Positions 8,121 to 16,073 of a stretch of 60,974 bases of DNA are shown in pieces; the stretch's first letter is position 1; each line of letters starts with the position of its first letter. Origin of the DNA: a virus. The notes beneath the pieces are model-generated. The model did not search any database and was not told the DNA's origin. It saw only the letters and a list, made by a program, of their open reading frames with translations. Location of the stretch: positions 1 through 60,974 of the IMG/VR virus record IMGVR_UViG_3300042922_000258, one strand, 5' to 3'. A program made the translations under genes and the position numbers.

Positions 8121-9137
8121 ATGCCCAATTTGAGCCAAGAGATCGCAATTAACATCATCAACGAGGTAATAAAGATAGTACCGTATTTCGATGTTGATAT
8201 TCAACAGCAAGTCAAACTGAGAGATAAAATTGAAGAGCAATTAAATGATTATGAAGTTACAAGCAAATGTACAGCACTTGCAAGATGTGATATTTTGGAT
8301 AAGGCTTTTATCTATCTTGCATGTAAAAAGCTTGAAGGAATGAAAGAAACAACTCGGTACAATTATACTTTATTACTTAAGAGATTGGACGGGCATTTCA
8401 ATAAACCAATATCCACCATTACCACAATGGATTTGCGAATGTTTCTAGCAAGTGAATACAAAGATAATCAACCGAATAGTTTAAATAGCAAAATAAGCTT
8501 ATTGAAGGCTTTCTTTATTTGGCTACAAGACGAAGGGTATATAGTACAAAATCCCACCAAGAACTTACAACAAGCTAAGGAACCATACCGCAGACGAGGT
8601 CATGTAACACCAATTGATGTCGAAAAGATGCGTGAAGAATGCAAGAGTGTTCGAGATAAGGCATTATTTGAAATCTTACTGTCAACCGGATGCCGCGTAT
8701 CTGAGATTACTAATGCAACACTAGACAAGATAGATTGGCAGAATAACAGCATTGAAGTTATTGGCAAGGGTGATAAGGAACGAATGGTTTATTTCAGCAC
8801 CAGAGCGCGCTTGTTTCTGATTAATTACATATCGGATCGCGAAAAGTCCGGCATACTTAGCAACAGCTTATTTGCAGCAAGCAAGAAGCCGTATTTAAAG
8901 CTAGGGCGCAGAAGTATTGAGCGTATTATAGGCGATATAGCCGAGAGAGCCGGAATTTCATATAGCGTTTTTCCGCATTTAATGAGGCATACGTTTGCAA
9001 CAACCGGTGTCAATCAAGATGTTCCAGTACATATCTTGCAAAAATTAATGGGACATTCAAGTCCTGGAGTTACCGAGAAATATTATGATTTAAACGATAA
9101 TAACATAAAGCAAGAATATAGGAAAATAGCACTTTAA
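8121..9137 (+). CDS. Tyrosine recombinase, XerC/XerD-like
   Basis: A 338-residue site-specific recombinase with a SAM-like core-binding domain at about 80-160 and a catalytic domain at about 180-335. The catalytic set is complete: Arg in TGCRVSE, Lys in GKGDKER, HLMRH, GHSSPGVTEKYY with the nucleophilic Tyr. It is closer to XerC/D than the phage integrase at 32368-33588, is not linked to the attP, and sits between tail fibre and lysis genes. A role in DNA inversion, dimer resolution of the circular form or a second integration route fits this position. AAGGAGAG precedes the ATG. Confidence 0.9.
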   Translation: MPNLSQEIAINIINEVIKIVPYFDVDIQQQVKLRDKIEEQLNDYEVTSKCTALARCDILDKAFIYLACKKLEGMKETTRYNYTLLLKRLDGHFNKPISTITTMDLRMFLASEYKDNQPNSLNSKISLLKAFFIWLQDEGYIVQNPTKNLQQAKEPYRRRGHVTPIDVEKMREECKSVRDKALFEILLSTGCRVSEITNATLDKIDWQNNSIEVIGKGDKERMVYFSTRARLFLINYISDREKSGILSNSLFAASKKPYLKLGRRSIERIIGDIAERAGISYSVFPHLMRHTFATTGVNQDVPVHILQKLMGHSSPGVTEKYYDLNDNNIKQEYRKIAL

Positions 9138-9144
9138 AATTATG

Positions 9145-9176
9145 GAGTCGGGAGTTAAAACCTCTCGGCTCTTTTT
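9145..9176 (+). terminator. Terminator after the recombinase
   Basis: An imperfect 10-bp stem, GAGTCGGGAG (9145-9154) with CTCTCGGCTC (9162-9171), is followed by TTTTT. Confidence 0.7.
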
Positions 9177-9289
9177 ATATATTTAAATACTACCAAGATA
9201 TTCATTGACAGCAATCTCTTACACCTGGTCGACTTGCTTAATAACAAAACTGCAGTAATATAAAAAATACCGAAAGAAGGAACTCATAC

Positions 9290-9598
9290 ATGGCTGAATT
9301 TGTTGCAAGATATGGATTAGAAGTTTTACTTACTGGAGTTACAACTGTGCTGTCTGGAGCATGCGTATATATTTACCGTCAATTTAAGGCGATCAAGTTA
9401 GGTATGCAAGCCTCACTAAGAGACAGCATCATTACAAAATATGATAAATACATGGACAGGAAATGGATACCTATCTATGCAATGGACAATGTTGAAGCCA
9501 TGTATAAGCAGTACCATGCATTAGGTGGAAACGGAACAATAACAGATTTATACAAGGAACTATTGGAATTGCCACATAGAAAAGAGGATATCAAATGA
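9290..9598 (+). CDS. Holin-like / lysis-associated membrane protein
   Basis: A 102-residue protein with one N-terminal membrane segment (about 10-32) followed by a soluble part with MDRKWIPIYAMDNVEAMYKQYHALGGNGTI, a pattern common in small proteins next to endolysins in Clostridia phages. It is first of three lysis genes; its stop overlaps the next start (ATGA). Confidence 0.6.
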   Translation: MAEFVARYGLEVLLTGVTTVLSGACVYIYRQFKAIKLGMQASLRDSIITKYDKYMDRKWIPIYAMDNVEAMYKQYHALGGNGTITDLYKELLELPHRKEDIK

Positions 9599-9774
9599 AA
9601 GAAAAATTAGCGAAGTTGATTAATGTTAAGAGCCTAGTAACACTCATATTGACGGCGGTTTTTAGTTTTCTAGCTGTCAAAGGAGAAATTTCCGGTCAAG
9701 AGTTTATCGGGATATTTACAATGATAATTGCTTTTTATTTTGGTACTCAATCTGTTAAAAAAGAAGGTGAATAA
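9595..9774 (+). CDS. Small phage holin
   Basis: A 59-residue protein starting MKEKLAKLINVKSLVTL. It has two membrane segments (about 12-28 and 36-50) joined by a short GEISGQEF turn and a charged C-terminus, matching the small holin family found directly upstream of endolysins in Firmicutes phages. It would form the membrane lesion that releases the endolysin. The start overlaps the preceding stop, and the endolysin follows after two bases. Confidence 0.8.
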   Translation: MKEKLAKLINVKSLVTLILTAVFSFLAVKGEISGQEFIGIFTMIIAFYFGTQSVKKEGE

Positions 9775-9776
9775 TT

Positions 9777-10463
9777 ATGGCTAGAGACATGACAAAGCTG
9801 CATCCAAAGGTTCAAGACCTTGCTGTCAAGCTAGTTGCTGAATGTGAGAAAATCGGATTACATATCAAAATTACTGATTGTGTTCGTTCCAAGGAAGAGC
9901 AAAACGGAATTAACGCAAGCCGTACGAATTGTAAGTTCCCATCATCTTATCATAATTGGGGATTGGCTTTTGATTTCTGCCGATACGAAGACGTTGATAA
10001 AGATGGAAAGATTTCCGATGATGCTTATAACGATAAGGGAGATTTCTTCCGTAAAGTTGGGCAAGTTGGAAAATCCATTGGGTTAGGTTGGGGTGGAGAT
10101 TTTAAGAGTCTTTACGATGGTCCGCATATGGAATATAAGGGATTGGGAACTCGCTCTCAAATTGAAGCAAAATATAGAACACCTGAAAACTTCTTTAGGT
10201 CATTCGCAATGGCTAAGCCAACAAAGACTATCACAAAGGATTCTCCCGAAGAGGAAATCAGATGGCTTCAACACAATCTCAACCAAGCCATGCAAGACTA
10301 TTCTGACTACAATCCAATTAAAGAGGATGGAAAATATGGCGGTCAATCTAAAAAGGCTGTACGGTCATTCTGGACGCTTCAGGGATGGAATAGGCTTGGA
10401 TTAGATAAAGGTGATAGGTGCGGAATGAAAACCATTAATCGCCTTGACAGCATCACTAAATAA
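9777..10463 (+). CDS. Endolysin, M15-family peptidase with C-terminal peptidoglycan-binding-like domain
   Basis: A 228-residue zinc peptidase of the VanY/CwlK M15 type. The zinc-site motifs are visible: SSYHNWGLAFDF (His and Asp ligands, about residues 59-70) and GPHMEY (third His, about 118-123). Residues 155-225 look like a PG-binding helical domain (EEIRWLQHNLN...DGKYGGQSKKAVRSF). It should cut an L-Ala-D-Glu or D-Ala peptide bond at lysis. The 3' end overlaps a TTGACAGC octamer, and the gene is followed by a strong terminator. Confidence 0.9.
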   Translation: MARDMTKLHPKVQDLAVKLVAECEKIGLHIKITDCVRSKEEQNGINASRTNCKFPSSYHNWGLAFDFCRYEDVDKDGKISDDAYNDKGDFFRKVGQVGKSIGLGWGGDFKSLYDGPHMEYKGLGTRSQIEAKYRTPENFFRSFAMAKPTKTITKDSPEEEIRWLQHNLNQAMQDYSDYNPIKEDGKYGGQSKKAVRSFWTLQGWNRLGLDKGDRCGMKTINRLDSITK

Positions 10464-10467
10464 ATCT

Positions 10468-10506
10468 TGCCCCTAGACTATTCAAAATGGTCTAGGGGCA
10501 CTTATT
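10468..10506. terminator. Bidirectional terminator between late and early operons
   Basis: A 14-bp stem, TGCCCCTAGACTAT (10468-10481) with ATGGTCTAGGGGCA (10487-10500), with one mismatch and T/A-rich flanks on both sides. It ends the late plus-strand and early minus-strand transcripts. Confidence 0.85.
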
Positions 10507-10514
10507 ATTCTGTT

Positions 10515-11027
10515 TCAATTTATCTTTTTTAATGCATCTTCGGCTGCTTCTCTAGTGAGGAATACTGACTTGCCGAAATCCTTAACCGAAACTGCAACCC
10601 AATCACCAAGATGCAATATTAATAAACTATTGTAATTAATAGACATTCCTTGAATACGCATTTCGTGAATTTCCATACAGTTTAAATCAAGGTAATATAC
10701 CGTATCTCCAACCTTACACGGAAGCTTAATCAATAATCCTTGTTCCTCTGCAATCTTCATTTCCCCTAACTCGGCGGTAGCTTTGATTGCTTCAGCTTTC
10801 CAATAATCACGGTCTGTGTCTAATTCTTCAATCCGCAATCCCATTTTAATAATTGAATTTGATTGTGTTCGTGTTATATTATTTAAATTTATAACCGCTT
10901 CTGGTGTTAATCCGGTATTCTCATATTCTGCCAATTTGCTAAACACCGAATATTTATCATATCCATCTTTGACGGCTTGTACTGACATGCCCCATATTCC
11001 GTTATGAAATTCTGTTAATCTATTCAT
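10515..11027 (-). CDS. Phage protein with LAEYEnTGLTPE motif, unknown function
   Basis: A 170-residue protein; start MNRLTEFHNGIWG at 11027 is chosen for the GGAG nine bases upstream. It contains LAEYENTGLTPEAVINL, a motif found in many Firmicutes phage proteins of unknown role, then a coiled coil (about 65-100) and a C-terminal half that looks like a small beta domain (KVGDTVYYL...). Last gene of the early operon. Confidence 0.7.
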   Translation of the reverse strand: MNRLTEFHNGIWGMSVQAVKDGYDKYSVFSKLAEYENTGLTPEAVINLNNITRTQSNSIIKMGLRIEELDTDRDYWKAEAIKATAELGEMKIAEEQGLLIKLPCKVGDTVYYLDLNCMEIHEMRIQGMSINYNSLLILHLGDWVAVSVKDFGKSVFLTREAAEDALKKIN

Positions 11028-11056
11028 GACTTTATCTCCATTCATGGCAAATTAAA

Positions 11057-11305
11057 TTAATATCTATCGCATATTTCTAATCCTCTATAAATCTGTTCTG
11101 TGATTGACTTTCTAATATCTTCTGCGTTCACAAATTCATTTCCTAGCCTAATATTGATTTCCGCTTTCGCTGAAGACATTATATTTCTCATAGTGCTAGG
11201 AATGATATAGGCACACGCTTCTATGCGTTTATCATTACATGTATCTTTCTTGCCGCATTTACTACATTTATCACTCAGTTGTGACATTGAATCGTGTTCG
11301 CTCAT
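11057..11305 (-). CDS. Small Cys-rich protein sharing a zinc module with a late gene
   Basis: An 82-residue protein. Residues 14-34 carry C-x2-C-x4-C-x6-C in the form CSKCGKKDTCNDKRIEACAYI. Nearly the same block (CQNCKQKDTCNNKRMEACAYI) occurs in the late protein at 54239-54535 on the other strand. The remainder is helical. Probable zinc binding; function unknown. AAAGGA precedes the ATG. Confidence 0.7.
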   Translation of the reverse strand: MSEHDSMSQLSDKCSKCGKKDTCNDKRIEACAYIIPSTMRNIMSSAKAEINIRLGNEFVNAEDIRKSITEQIYRGLEICDRY

Positions 11306-11337
11306 ATTTTCCTTTCCGCTGTTATCAGATAATCAAA

Positions 11338-11610
11338 TTAAATCTCGAATACTGTAATTGGTGCATAGCCTTTCTTCTGCTCTTTACTATATACAAACAT
11401 GCATTGACTTGTACCACACCATGGAACTGTTTTAACCCATCTATGGATTGTTCGCTTTTCTATCTCCTCAATGCTTTCTACTGGTTCCCAATCATGCGAT
11501 ACAGCATCTGCAAATTCGCGTTTATCATGATGCCCATACGAAAAATATCCTAATGTACTGCATCCTTCGATTTCTCCTATGGTACATGTTTTAAGTTTAT
11601 ACTGTTTCAT
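11338..11610 (-). CDS. Hypothetical early phage protein
   Basis: A 90-residue protein beginning MKQYKLKTCTIGEIE with a GGAGG site. It has Cys and Trp residues in VKTVPWCGTSQCMFV but no recognised domain. First gene upstream of the plus-strand insertion of 11701-11904. Confidence 0.6.
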   Translation of the reverse strand: MKQYKLKTCTIGEIEGCSTLGYFSYGHHDKREFADAVSHDWEPVESIEEIEKRTIHRWVKTVPWCGTSQCMFVYSKEQKKGYAPITVFEI

Positions 11611-11653
11611 AATTTCCTCCTTATCAGCTATACCGGACTTACCGGATTAATTG

Positions 11654-11682
11654 TTTACAGTTATAATTACATTCGCTATAAT
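11654..11682 (+). promoter_or_regulatory. Promoter of the small plus-strand gene
   Basis: TTTACA (11654-11659), a 17-base spacer and a perfect TATAAT (11677-11682), followed by GAGGTGA at 11689-11695 and ATG at 11701. Confidence 0.8.
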
Positions 11683-11700
11683 CTCCATGAGGTGATTCCC

Positions 11701-11904
11701 ATGCAAATAAACGTAATAGCTACCTTTAATACTGTTGGTGATGCAAAGCCTGTCTATGTATCATTTGACGATGTAAAATCTAAAATAACAAGGATTGTCA
11801 ATGTTGAGAAAGACAAAGGCTTAATTCGGTATTGGTGCTATTTCGATACTGATGATAAGCTTATATTGCTGTGTTTTGACGGGGCGAAGTGGTGGATTGA
11901 ATAG
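11701..11904 (+). CDS. Small plus-strand protein inside the minus-strand early operon
   Basis: A 67-residue protein MQINVIATFNTVGDAKP with a perfect promoter and a GAGGTGA site. It is a compact beta-rich sequence ending LLCFDGAKWWIE. The promoter and orientation show it is expressed apart from the early operon, perhaps from the quiescent genome. Its 3' end overlaps the minus-strand gene at 11861-12097 by 44 bases. No family recognised. Confidence 0.7.
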   Translation: MQINVIATFNTVGDAKPVYVSFDDVKSKITRIVNVEKDKGLIRYWCYFDTDDKLILLCFDGAKWWIE

Positions 11905-12097
11905 GTCTGCCGCATTCTGGACAAAATCTCATATTGTTCTCTTCCGGTGTATCTGCGTTCAAAGTCCATAAGGCTCCGCACTTGCTGCATTCGTATGTAT
12001 TGCTATCTTCATCATATAGAGTGTATTCACATGGTTCTTTCTGCTCGGATAGGATAATCTCTTTTATTCTCTCTGCCATCTGAATTTTTCCCATCAA
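11861..12097 (-). CDS. Zinc-ribbon protein
   Basis: Up to 78 residues, with C-x2-C (ECSKCGALW) and a second C-x2-C (FCPECGRPI) typical of small phage zinc ribbons. No clear ribosome site lies before any of the candidate starts, perhaps because the upstream region was replaced by the adjacent transposable element. It is antisense to the end of the plus-strand gene. Confidence 0.55.
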   Translation of the reverse strand: MMGKIQMAERIKEIILSEQKEPCEYTLYDEDSNTYECSKCGALWTLNADTPEENNMRFCPECGRPIQSTTSPRQNTAI

Positions 12098-12197
12098 GGT
12101 ACCATAAACCTCTTCGGTAAACGTTCCAGAGATTAATATTTTGGGTATACGGATTTACCTGTGGTTTTTTCATTCATTTTAACCTCTCTTTCATTGT

Positions 12198-12226
12198 TTT
12201 ACATACGGATTTAGGTGTGGTATAAT
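12198..12226 (+). promoter_or_regulatory. Promoter of the transposase
   Basis: TTTACA (12198-12203), a 17-base spacer and TATAAT (12221-12226). If the element begins at the inverted repeat (12207), the -35 box lies in flanking phage DNA and the -10 inside the element, forming a hybrid promoter. Confidence 0.65.
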
Positions 12227-12253
12227 CATCCTTAAAGAAAGGAGTGATTTACC

Positions 12254-13696
12254 ATAAATTACGATATTGGAATATCAGAAATTGTCTGTACCGAACGTTA
12301 TGAGGATACTGACGGTTTAAGTATTCTTTATGATGCAGAGATTGCTAAACGGCCAAATCAATGTACAAATCCTAAGTGTATGCATCATATCAAACCTCAC
12401 GTTCACGGCTCTAAAACCAATCTCATTAAGGATATTAAATCCGAAGGTAAAATTGTTTTGATTAATCTTAAAATCAACCGTTATCGCTGTCCTGATTGTA
12501 AATATGTCTTTCCAGATGAATTTACTTTCTACGAGAAGAATGAACACATCTCTAAGAGACTTAAACAGGAGTTTGTAAAACGCTGTATTAACGGTGAAAC
12601 ATTCCGTTACATAGCCAACGACTACAGTGTTGATGGTAAGACAGTTGCTAAAGCATTTAATGATTATGCCGATACCCACAGGGATAAAGCCGTATTAACT
12701 TACACCCCTGCAATACTGGGTATTGACGAAGCCCATATCGATGACCATTATCGCCTTGTTCTAACCGATATCTTTAATCATAAGTTGTTAGATATTAAGA
12801 AAGATAATAAAAAGGCTACCGTTAAGGATTACTTGCGAACGTTGGACAAGAACGTCTGCCAGTGTGTTACTATGGACTTAGCAAAAGGTTATGCCTATTG
12901 TGTCAAAGAGGTTCTTCCTGATGCTGTAATCGTTGTTGATAAGTTTCATGTCATTCAAGAGATTAACCGTTGTGTTGATAATGTTCGTAAGGATTTACAA
13001 AACCATTATCGAGGTCAAGGCTATGATATAAGAGTTTTTAAGCAATCCAGAACCCTGTTTATGACCAATTGGGAGGATTTATCACCAAGGGCTACCGATA
13101 AGCTTAATGAATGGTTTAATGAGTTCCCAGAGCTATATGAAGCCTATATGGTTAAAGAAACTTTTCGTGATATCTATGCTAATGCTAAAGACTATATTGA
13201 AGCTTCTAAGATGTTTAATGATTGGCTTTATGCTGTACCTGACTGGGAACGCTTTAGAGCCATGAAAAACACCTTTGCCGACCGTAAGGAGCATATTATC
13301 AACTACTGGAAGTATCAATGGACTAATGCCTATACTGAATCGGTAAACAATTCTATCAAGAAGATTGAAAAAGCTGGACGAGGTTACAAATTTGATGTCC
13401 TACGTGACCGTTGTATACTTTCAATCAATAACCCTGCTCCTGATAAATTCAACCACAAGAATGCTATCTATATATCAAAGAACAAGGGCAGAAGCGTATC
13501 GCAAATGCTTGGATATAAGAGGAAAAAGTCGTTATACGATATTGCTTTAAAACTCAATGTTGACCATCTTAGACCTATTACTTTGTATACTGAAAACACA
13601 AAGGATATTGACAACTTGGTTACTCTTACACCTGAACAGAATCGAATGATTGACTATCTACAAATTCTTGGTCGTAGCATGAGAAGTTCTGATTAG
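12254..13696 (+). CDS. ISL3-family transposase with apparent AUA start
   Basis: A 480-residue ISL3 transposase: N-terminal zinc finger (CTNPKCMHH ... RYRCPDCKYVFPDE), helix-turn-helix at about 100-130, and a DDE domain with ILGIDEAH, VTMDLAKGYA, VVDKFHVIQ and TNAYTESVNN. The frame opens right after a TGA at 12245-12247 and the only plausible initiator near the GGAGTG site is ATA at 12254. The first ATG (12380) would cut the zinc finger in half. Either AUA is used or the start has mutated. A terminator-like hairpin overlaps the stop. Confidence 0.88.
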   Translation: MNYDIGISEIVCTERYEDTDGLSILYDAEIAKRPNQCTNPKCMHHIKPHVHGSKTNLIKDIKSEGKIVLINLKINRYRCPDCKYVFPDEFTFYEKNEHISKRLKQEFVKRCINGETFRYIANDYSVDGKTVAKAFNDYADTHRDKAVLTYTPAILGIDEAHIDDHYRLVLTDIFNHKLLDIKKDNKKATVKDYLRTLDKNVCQCVTMDLAKGYAYCVKEVLPDAVIVVDKFHVIQEINRCVDNVRKDLQNHYRGQGYDIRVFKQSRTLFMTNWEDLSPRATDKLNEWFNEFPELYEAYMVKETFRDIYANAKDYIEASKMFNDWLYAVPDWERFRAMKNTFADRKEHIINYWKYQWTNAYTESVNNSIKKIEKAGRGYKFDVLRDRCILSINNPAPDKFNHKNAIYISKNKGRSVSQMLGYKRKKSLYDIALKLNVDHLRPITLYTENTKDIDNLVTLTPEQNRMIDYLQILGRSMRSSD

Positions 13697-13715
13697 CCCC
13701 TATTTGGGGCTTTTC
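13696..13715 (+). terminator. Terminator of the transposase
   Basis: GCCCC (13696-13700), loop TATTT, GGGGC (13706-13710) and TTTT. The stem overlaps the last codons of the converging PAPS-like gene. Confidence 0.7.
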
Positions 13716-14692
13716 TTATGTACCAGTTTATCTTTCATTATGTAAAACTTTTTATACTGTCTTGTGTATTCATAACTTTTGCCAAAAATATTATTTATAG
13801 CTACAAGAAGTTTTGGTTCATATTGTTGAACCACATTTAATTCAAACTCAAACTCCCTATTAAAAGGACAACCAACACATCCAGTTCTCACAAGCCCATA
13901 TTCCGAATAACATTTACTATGTACAATATTATAATGATTATCGTAATCGCATTTATCTTCATTCTTATACCAAAAAAGAGGTCTGTAATTATCATATGTG
14001 TCACCATTTTCATCAAAACAACTCTTTATTTTATTAGCACGAAGTCCACCTTCTGCCTTTCTCACACCCAGAATATTTAAATCATATTCATTGTCTTTTA
14101 ATAATTTGTGTGCAACATCCTTTTTTGCATATTTACAACATACATTTGATATTGTAAATGTCGGTGGATTTTCTACCATAAATTCTTTAAGCCACTTATT
14201 ATTTCTGATATTGAATTGGTCGGATTTATTTGAGTTACACCACCATTCCAAATATGATTTACAGTTGTCATATTCTTTTAATAATTGTTCTAATGGTTTA
14301 TCTTCAAATTTAAAACCATGTCGCTGTAATCCACTAACCATAATGCTTACCTTTTTACTTAAAAATGGAATGCCATATTCTCTACAACTTGTAGGAATTG
14401 CCTTTATAGCTTTACAGCGTTTTATTTCAATTCCATACTTATTTTCAAGATATATTAAATGTTCTTTGGTGGCTTGATATTCGATTCCAGTATCAAACCA
14501 AACATATTCAATTTTATGTTCTTTGTCACATTTAACACAAATATCAAGCATAACATCACTATCAGAACCACCACTGATTGAACATAATATTTTTTTATAC
14601 TTAGGATTATTTATCTTTGAATATGCTCTTACTAAATTATCACCGATTATTTGATTCTTCGGACAATCTTCTAATATTTCATATAATTCCAT
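13700..14692 (-). CDS. PAPS-reductase/PP-loop family protein (IS cargo)
   Basis: A 330-residue protein with the PP-loop SISGGSDSDVMLD (about residues 37-49), a following VWFDTGIEY and C-terminal Cys pairs (NVCCKYAKK and GCVGCPF) typical of phage PAPS-reductase-like proteins. It lies between the transposase and the right inverted repeat and has no obvious ribosome site before its ATG. It is only distantly like the second copy at 18372-19310. The family binds ATP or PAPS and can act in sulfur transfer; its role in phages is unsettled. Confidence 0.8.
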   Translation of the reverse strand: MELYEILEDCPKNQIIGDNLVRAYSKINNPKYKKILCSISGGSDSDVMLDICVKCDKEHKIEYVWFDTGIEYQATKEHLIYLENKYGIEIKRCKAIKAIPTSCREYGIPFLSKKVSIMVSGLQRHGFKFEDKPLEQLLKEYDNCKSYLEWWCNSNKSDQFNIRNNKWLKEFMVENPPTFTISNVCCKYAKKDVAHKLLKDNEYDLNILGVRKAEGGLRANKIKSCFDENGDTYDNYRPLFWYKNEDKCDYDNHYNIVHSKCYSEYGLVRTGCVGCPFNREFEFELNVVQQYEPKLLVAINNIFGKSYEYTRQYKKFYIMKDKLVHKKSPK

Positions 14693-14784
14693 TATCTACT
14701 TGGAGTAAACACGTGTTTCGCTGGTCGACCAAACCCCTTACTCCTTTCTTTAAATACCACAATTTTTATCTATTTCTTATCATT

Positions 14785-14877
14785 TTACTGATTTATGCCA
14801 TTACCACACCTAATTCCTCGTACCCATATTTTTTTGATGCATAATATCTCCGCATCTATCTTCTCAATTAAACTCAT
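14785..14877 (-). pseudogene. Truncated start of a small early gene
   Basis: ATG at 14877 overlaps the stop of the upstream gene (ATGA coupling) and reads MSLIEKIDAEILCIKKIWVR, then enters the inverted repeat of the mobile element and stops after 30 codons. The coupled start and phage-like N-terminus show this was a real gene now cut by the insertion. Confidence 0.55.
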
Positions 14878-15113
14878 TCAGATACCTCCAATAATTCCGC
14901 TTGTTTATTCCACGCAATACTTGCTTCTCGCAACGTAGTTTTTGATACTCTAAGATTTTTTAATACTTTTAGCTTTACCCTTGGCAATTCATATTCTTTT
15001 CTACATTCCTTGCATCTTATAAAGCAATCACAATCATGCTCATAACGGAAAGGATTTGCCATCAATTTTATATCTCCGCCGCATGAAGGACATTTCTTTA
15101 ATTCAAATTGCAT
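14874..15113 (-). CDS. Lar-like zinc-binding protein
   Basis: A 79-residue protein with CPSCGG at the N-terminus, DCDCFIRCKECRKEY in the middle and the AxxxAIxxWN pattern (REASIAWNKQ) at the C-terminus, the signature of Lar restriction-alleviation-like proteins. Lar of Rac prophage modulates EcoK restriction; many phage members have unknown roles. Confidence 0.75.
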   Translation of the reverse strand: MQFELKKCPSCGGDIKLMANPFRYEHDCDCFIRCKECRKEYELPRVKLKVLKNLRVSKTTLREASIAWNKQAELLEVSE

Positions 15114-15339
15114 CTGTATTCTCCTTAATCTTATAATCCATTACCTTGCGTACAAGGTCGGCTTCATCCTCGATATTTTCTGGAGTGCCACAAATTTCTG
15201 ATATCGGACATTTATAGCACGTTGGCCTGCTCTCACATATTGCCTTTGCCTTGCGTAAAAACTCAATTGCTCCTGTAATTCTTTCACGCTCCAATCTATT
15301 GCTTGACCACACACCCAACAATGTGTTGTTTTCCACCAT
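15103..15339 (-). CDS. Small Cys-rich protein, start uncertain
   Basis: Up to 78 residues, with ERITGAIEFLRKAKAICES followed by CYKCPISEICG, a C-x2-C-x5-C pattern widespread in phage small proteins. The 5' part overlaps the neighbouring gene (15141-15605) in another frame. The ATG at 15339 lacks a ribosome site and TTG at 15294 would give a more usual 63-residue product. Confidence 0.55.
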   Translation of the reverse strand: MVENNTLLGVWSSNRLERERITGAIEFLRKAKAICESRPTCYKCPISEICGTPENIEDEADLVRKVMDYKIKENTDAI

Positions 15340-15605
15340 GCATAAGCAACTATATTATTTTTGCATGATGGGCATTCTCCTACGTGCTGATTTGCGTGAT
15401 GCTTAGTATCTATTTGATTTGAGACATTTAATGCTTTCTTTGGTATCTGCTTTTCAAGTGCGGATATTGCTAATTCTTGATACATTATCCACTCCTTAAT
15501 ATGTTCCTCTTCACCTTCTGGCAATGGCAAATCCAATTCCTCTTTTGAAAGGCCGAGATTGATTTTAAATTCCTTTATAGCTTTTTCAATTCCTTGCTTA
15601 TTCAT
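15141..15605 (-). CDS. Zinc-ribbon protein with probably abnormal C-terminal extension
   Basis: A 154-residue frame. The first 105 residues end in ECPSCKNN...CWVCGQAIDW, the same ending as the protein at 19844-20107, which stops within five residues of that motif. Here the frame runs on for about 50 residues across the next gene in another frame. This suggests loss of the original stop or an indel in the T5 run near 15268. It shares ALEKQIPKK with its paralogue. Confidence 0.55.
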   Translation of the reverse strand: MNKQGIEKAIKEFKINLGLSKEELDLPLPEGEEEHIKEWIMYQELAISALEKQIPKKALNVSNQIDTKHHANQHVGECPSCKNNIVAYAWWKTTHCWVCGQAIDWSVKELQEQLSFYARQRQYVRAGQRAINVRYQKFVALQKISRMKPTLYAR

Positions 15606-15882
15606 CCTTGGCAGCTCCTTTCATTACAATTTCTAATGCTTTAGCAATCGCATATTCCTTGGTTAAATTACCCTTGCTATTTAGAAATTCAAATTCTAGT
15701 TGCTCCACAACCTTATCCACATCATAGGCGGTAGGAACTTGCACTATAAAATTTATAAAGCTATTAATAGAAGCTTCTATGGTGGCATCTACTAATGTTC
15801 CGTGTTGTCTATTAATAATTGCTTGTGCTTGCAAGTCTCTTAACCAATCCATAACTACTTTTCTGCTAATTAAATCACTCAT
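15598..15882 (-). CDS. Phage protein beginning MSDLISRKVVMDWL, unknown function
   Basis: A 94-residue helical protein. The start is at 15882, where GGGAGGGAG precedes the ATG. The MSDLISR opening is shared by many Firmicutes phage early proteins without known function. Its 3' end overlaps the next start by 8 bases. Confidence 0.7.
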   Translation of the reverse strand: MSDLISRKVVMDWLRDLQAQAIINRQHGTLVDATIEASINSFINFIVQVPTAYDVDKVVEQLEFEFLNSKGNLTKEYAIAKALEIVMKGAAKDE

Positions 15883-15883
15883 A

Positions 15884-16039
15884 CTAAATTCTCCCTCCCT
15901 CAATCGACAACTGCTTATCCCTAACCGTATGTACGATGCCATCCTTAATCATAATAGGTCTAATTGTAAAATTGCCTTGGTTATGTTTCCGCAGAAGTAT
16001 TCTTGGGTCTGCGTAGATTGTTACTCTTGGATTGCTCAT
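15884..16039 (-). CDS. Small protein, unknown function
   Basis: A 51-residue product beginning MSNPRVTIYADPRIL with AAAGGGGAAC upstream on the minus strand. It is rich in Arg/Ile with no Cys and ends one base before the next start codon. Beta-rich sequence, no family recognised. Confidence 0.65.
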   Translation of the reverse strand: MSNPRVTIYADPRILLRKHNQGNFTIRPIMIKDGIVHTVRDKQLSIEGGRI

Positions 16040-16073
16040 GTGGGTTCCCCTTTCTTGGAGTTTGATTATCCTC

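Larger units (their letters stand above)
12207..14817. mobile_element. ISL3-type element carrying a PAPS-reductase-like cargo gene (ends tentative)
   Basis: GGATTTAGGTGTGGTA (12207-12222) and, in inverted orientation, GGAATTAGGTGTGGTA (reverse complement of 14802-14817) match at 15 of 16 bases and bracket a transposase gene and a PAPS-reductase-like gene. A similar block, GGATTTACCTGTGGT, lies at 12151-12165, so the true left end could be further out. The right end cuts a small early gene after 20 codons (remnant 14785-14877). No clear target duplication was seen. The TTGACRGC octamer that pervades the genome is absent here, consistent with recent arrival. Confidence 0.55.
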
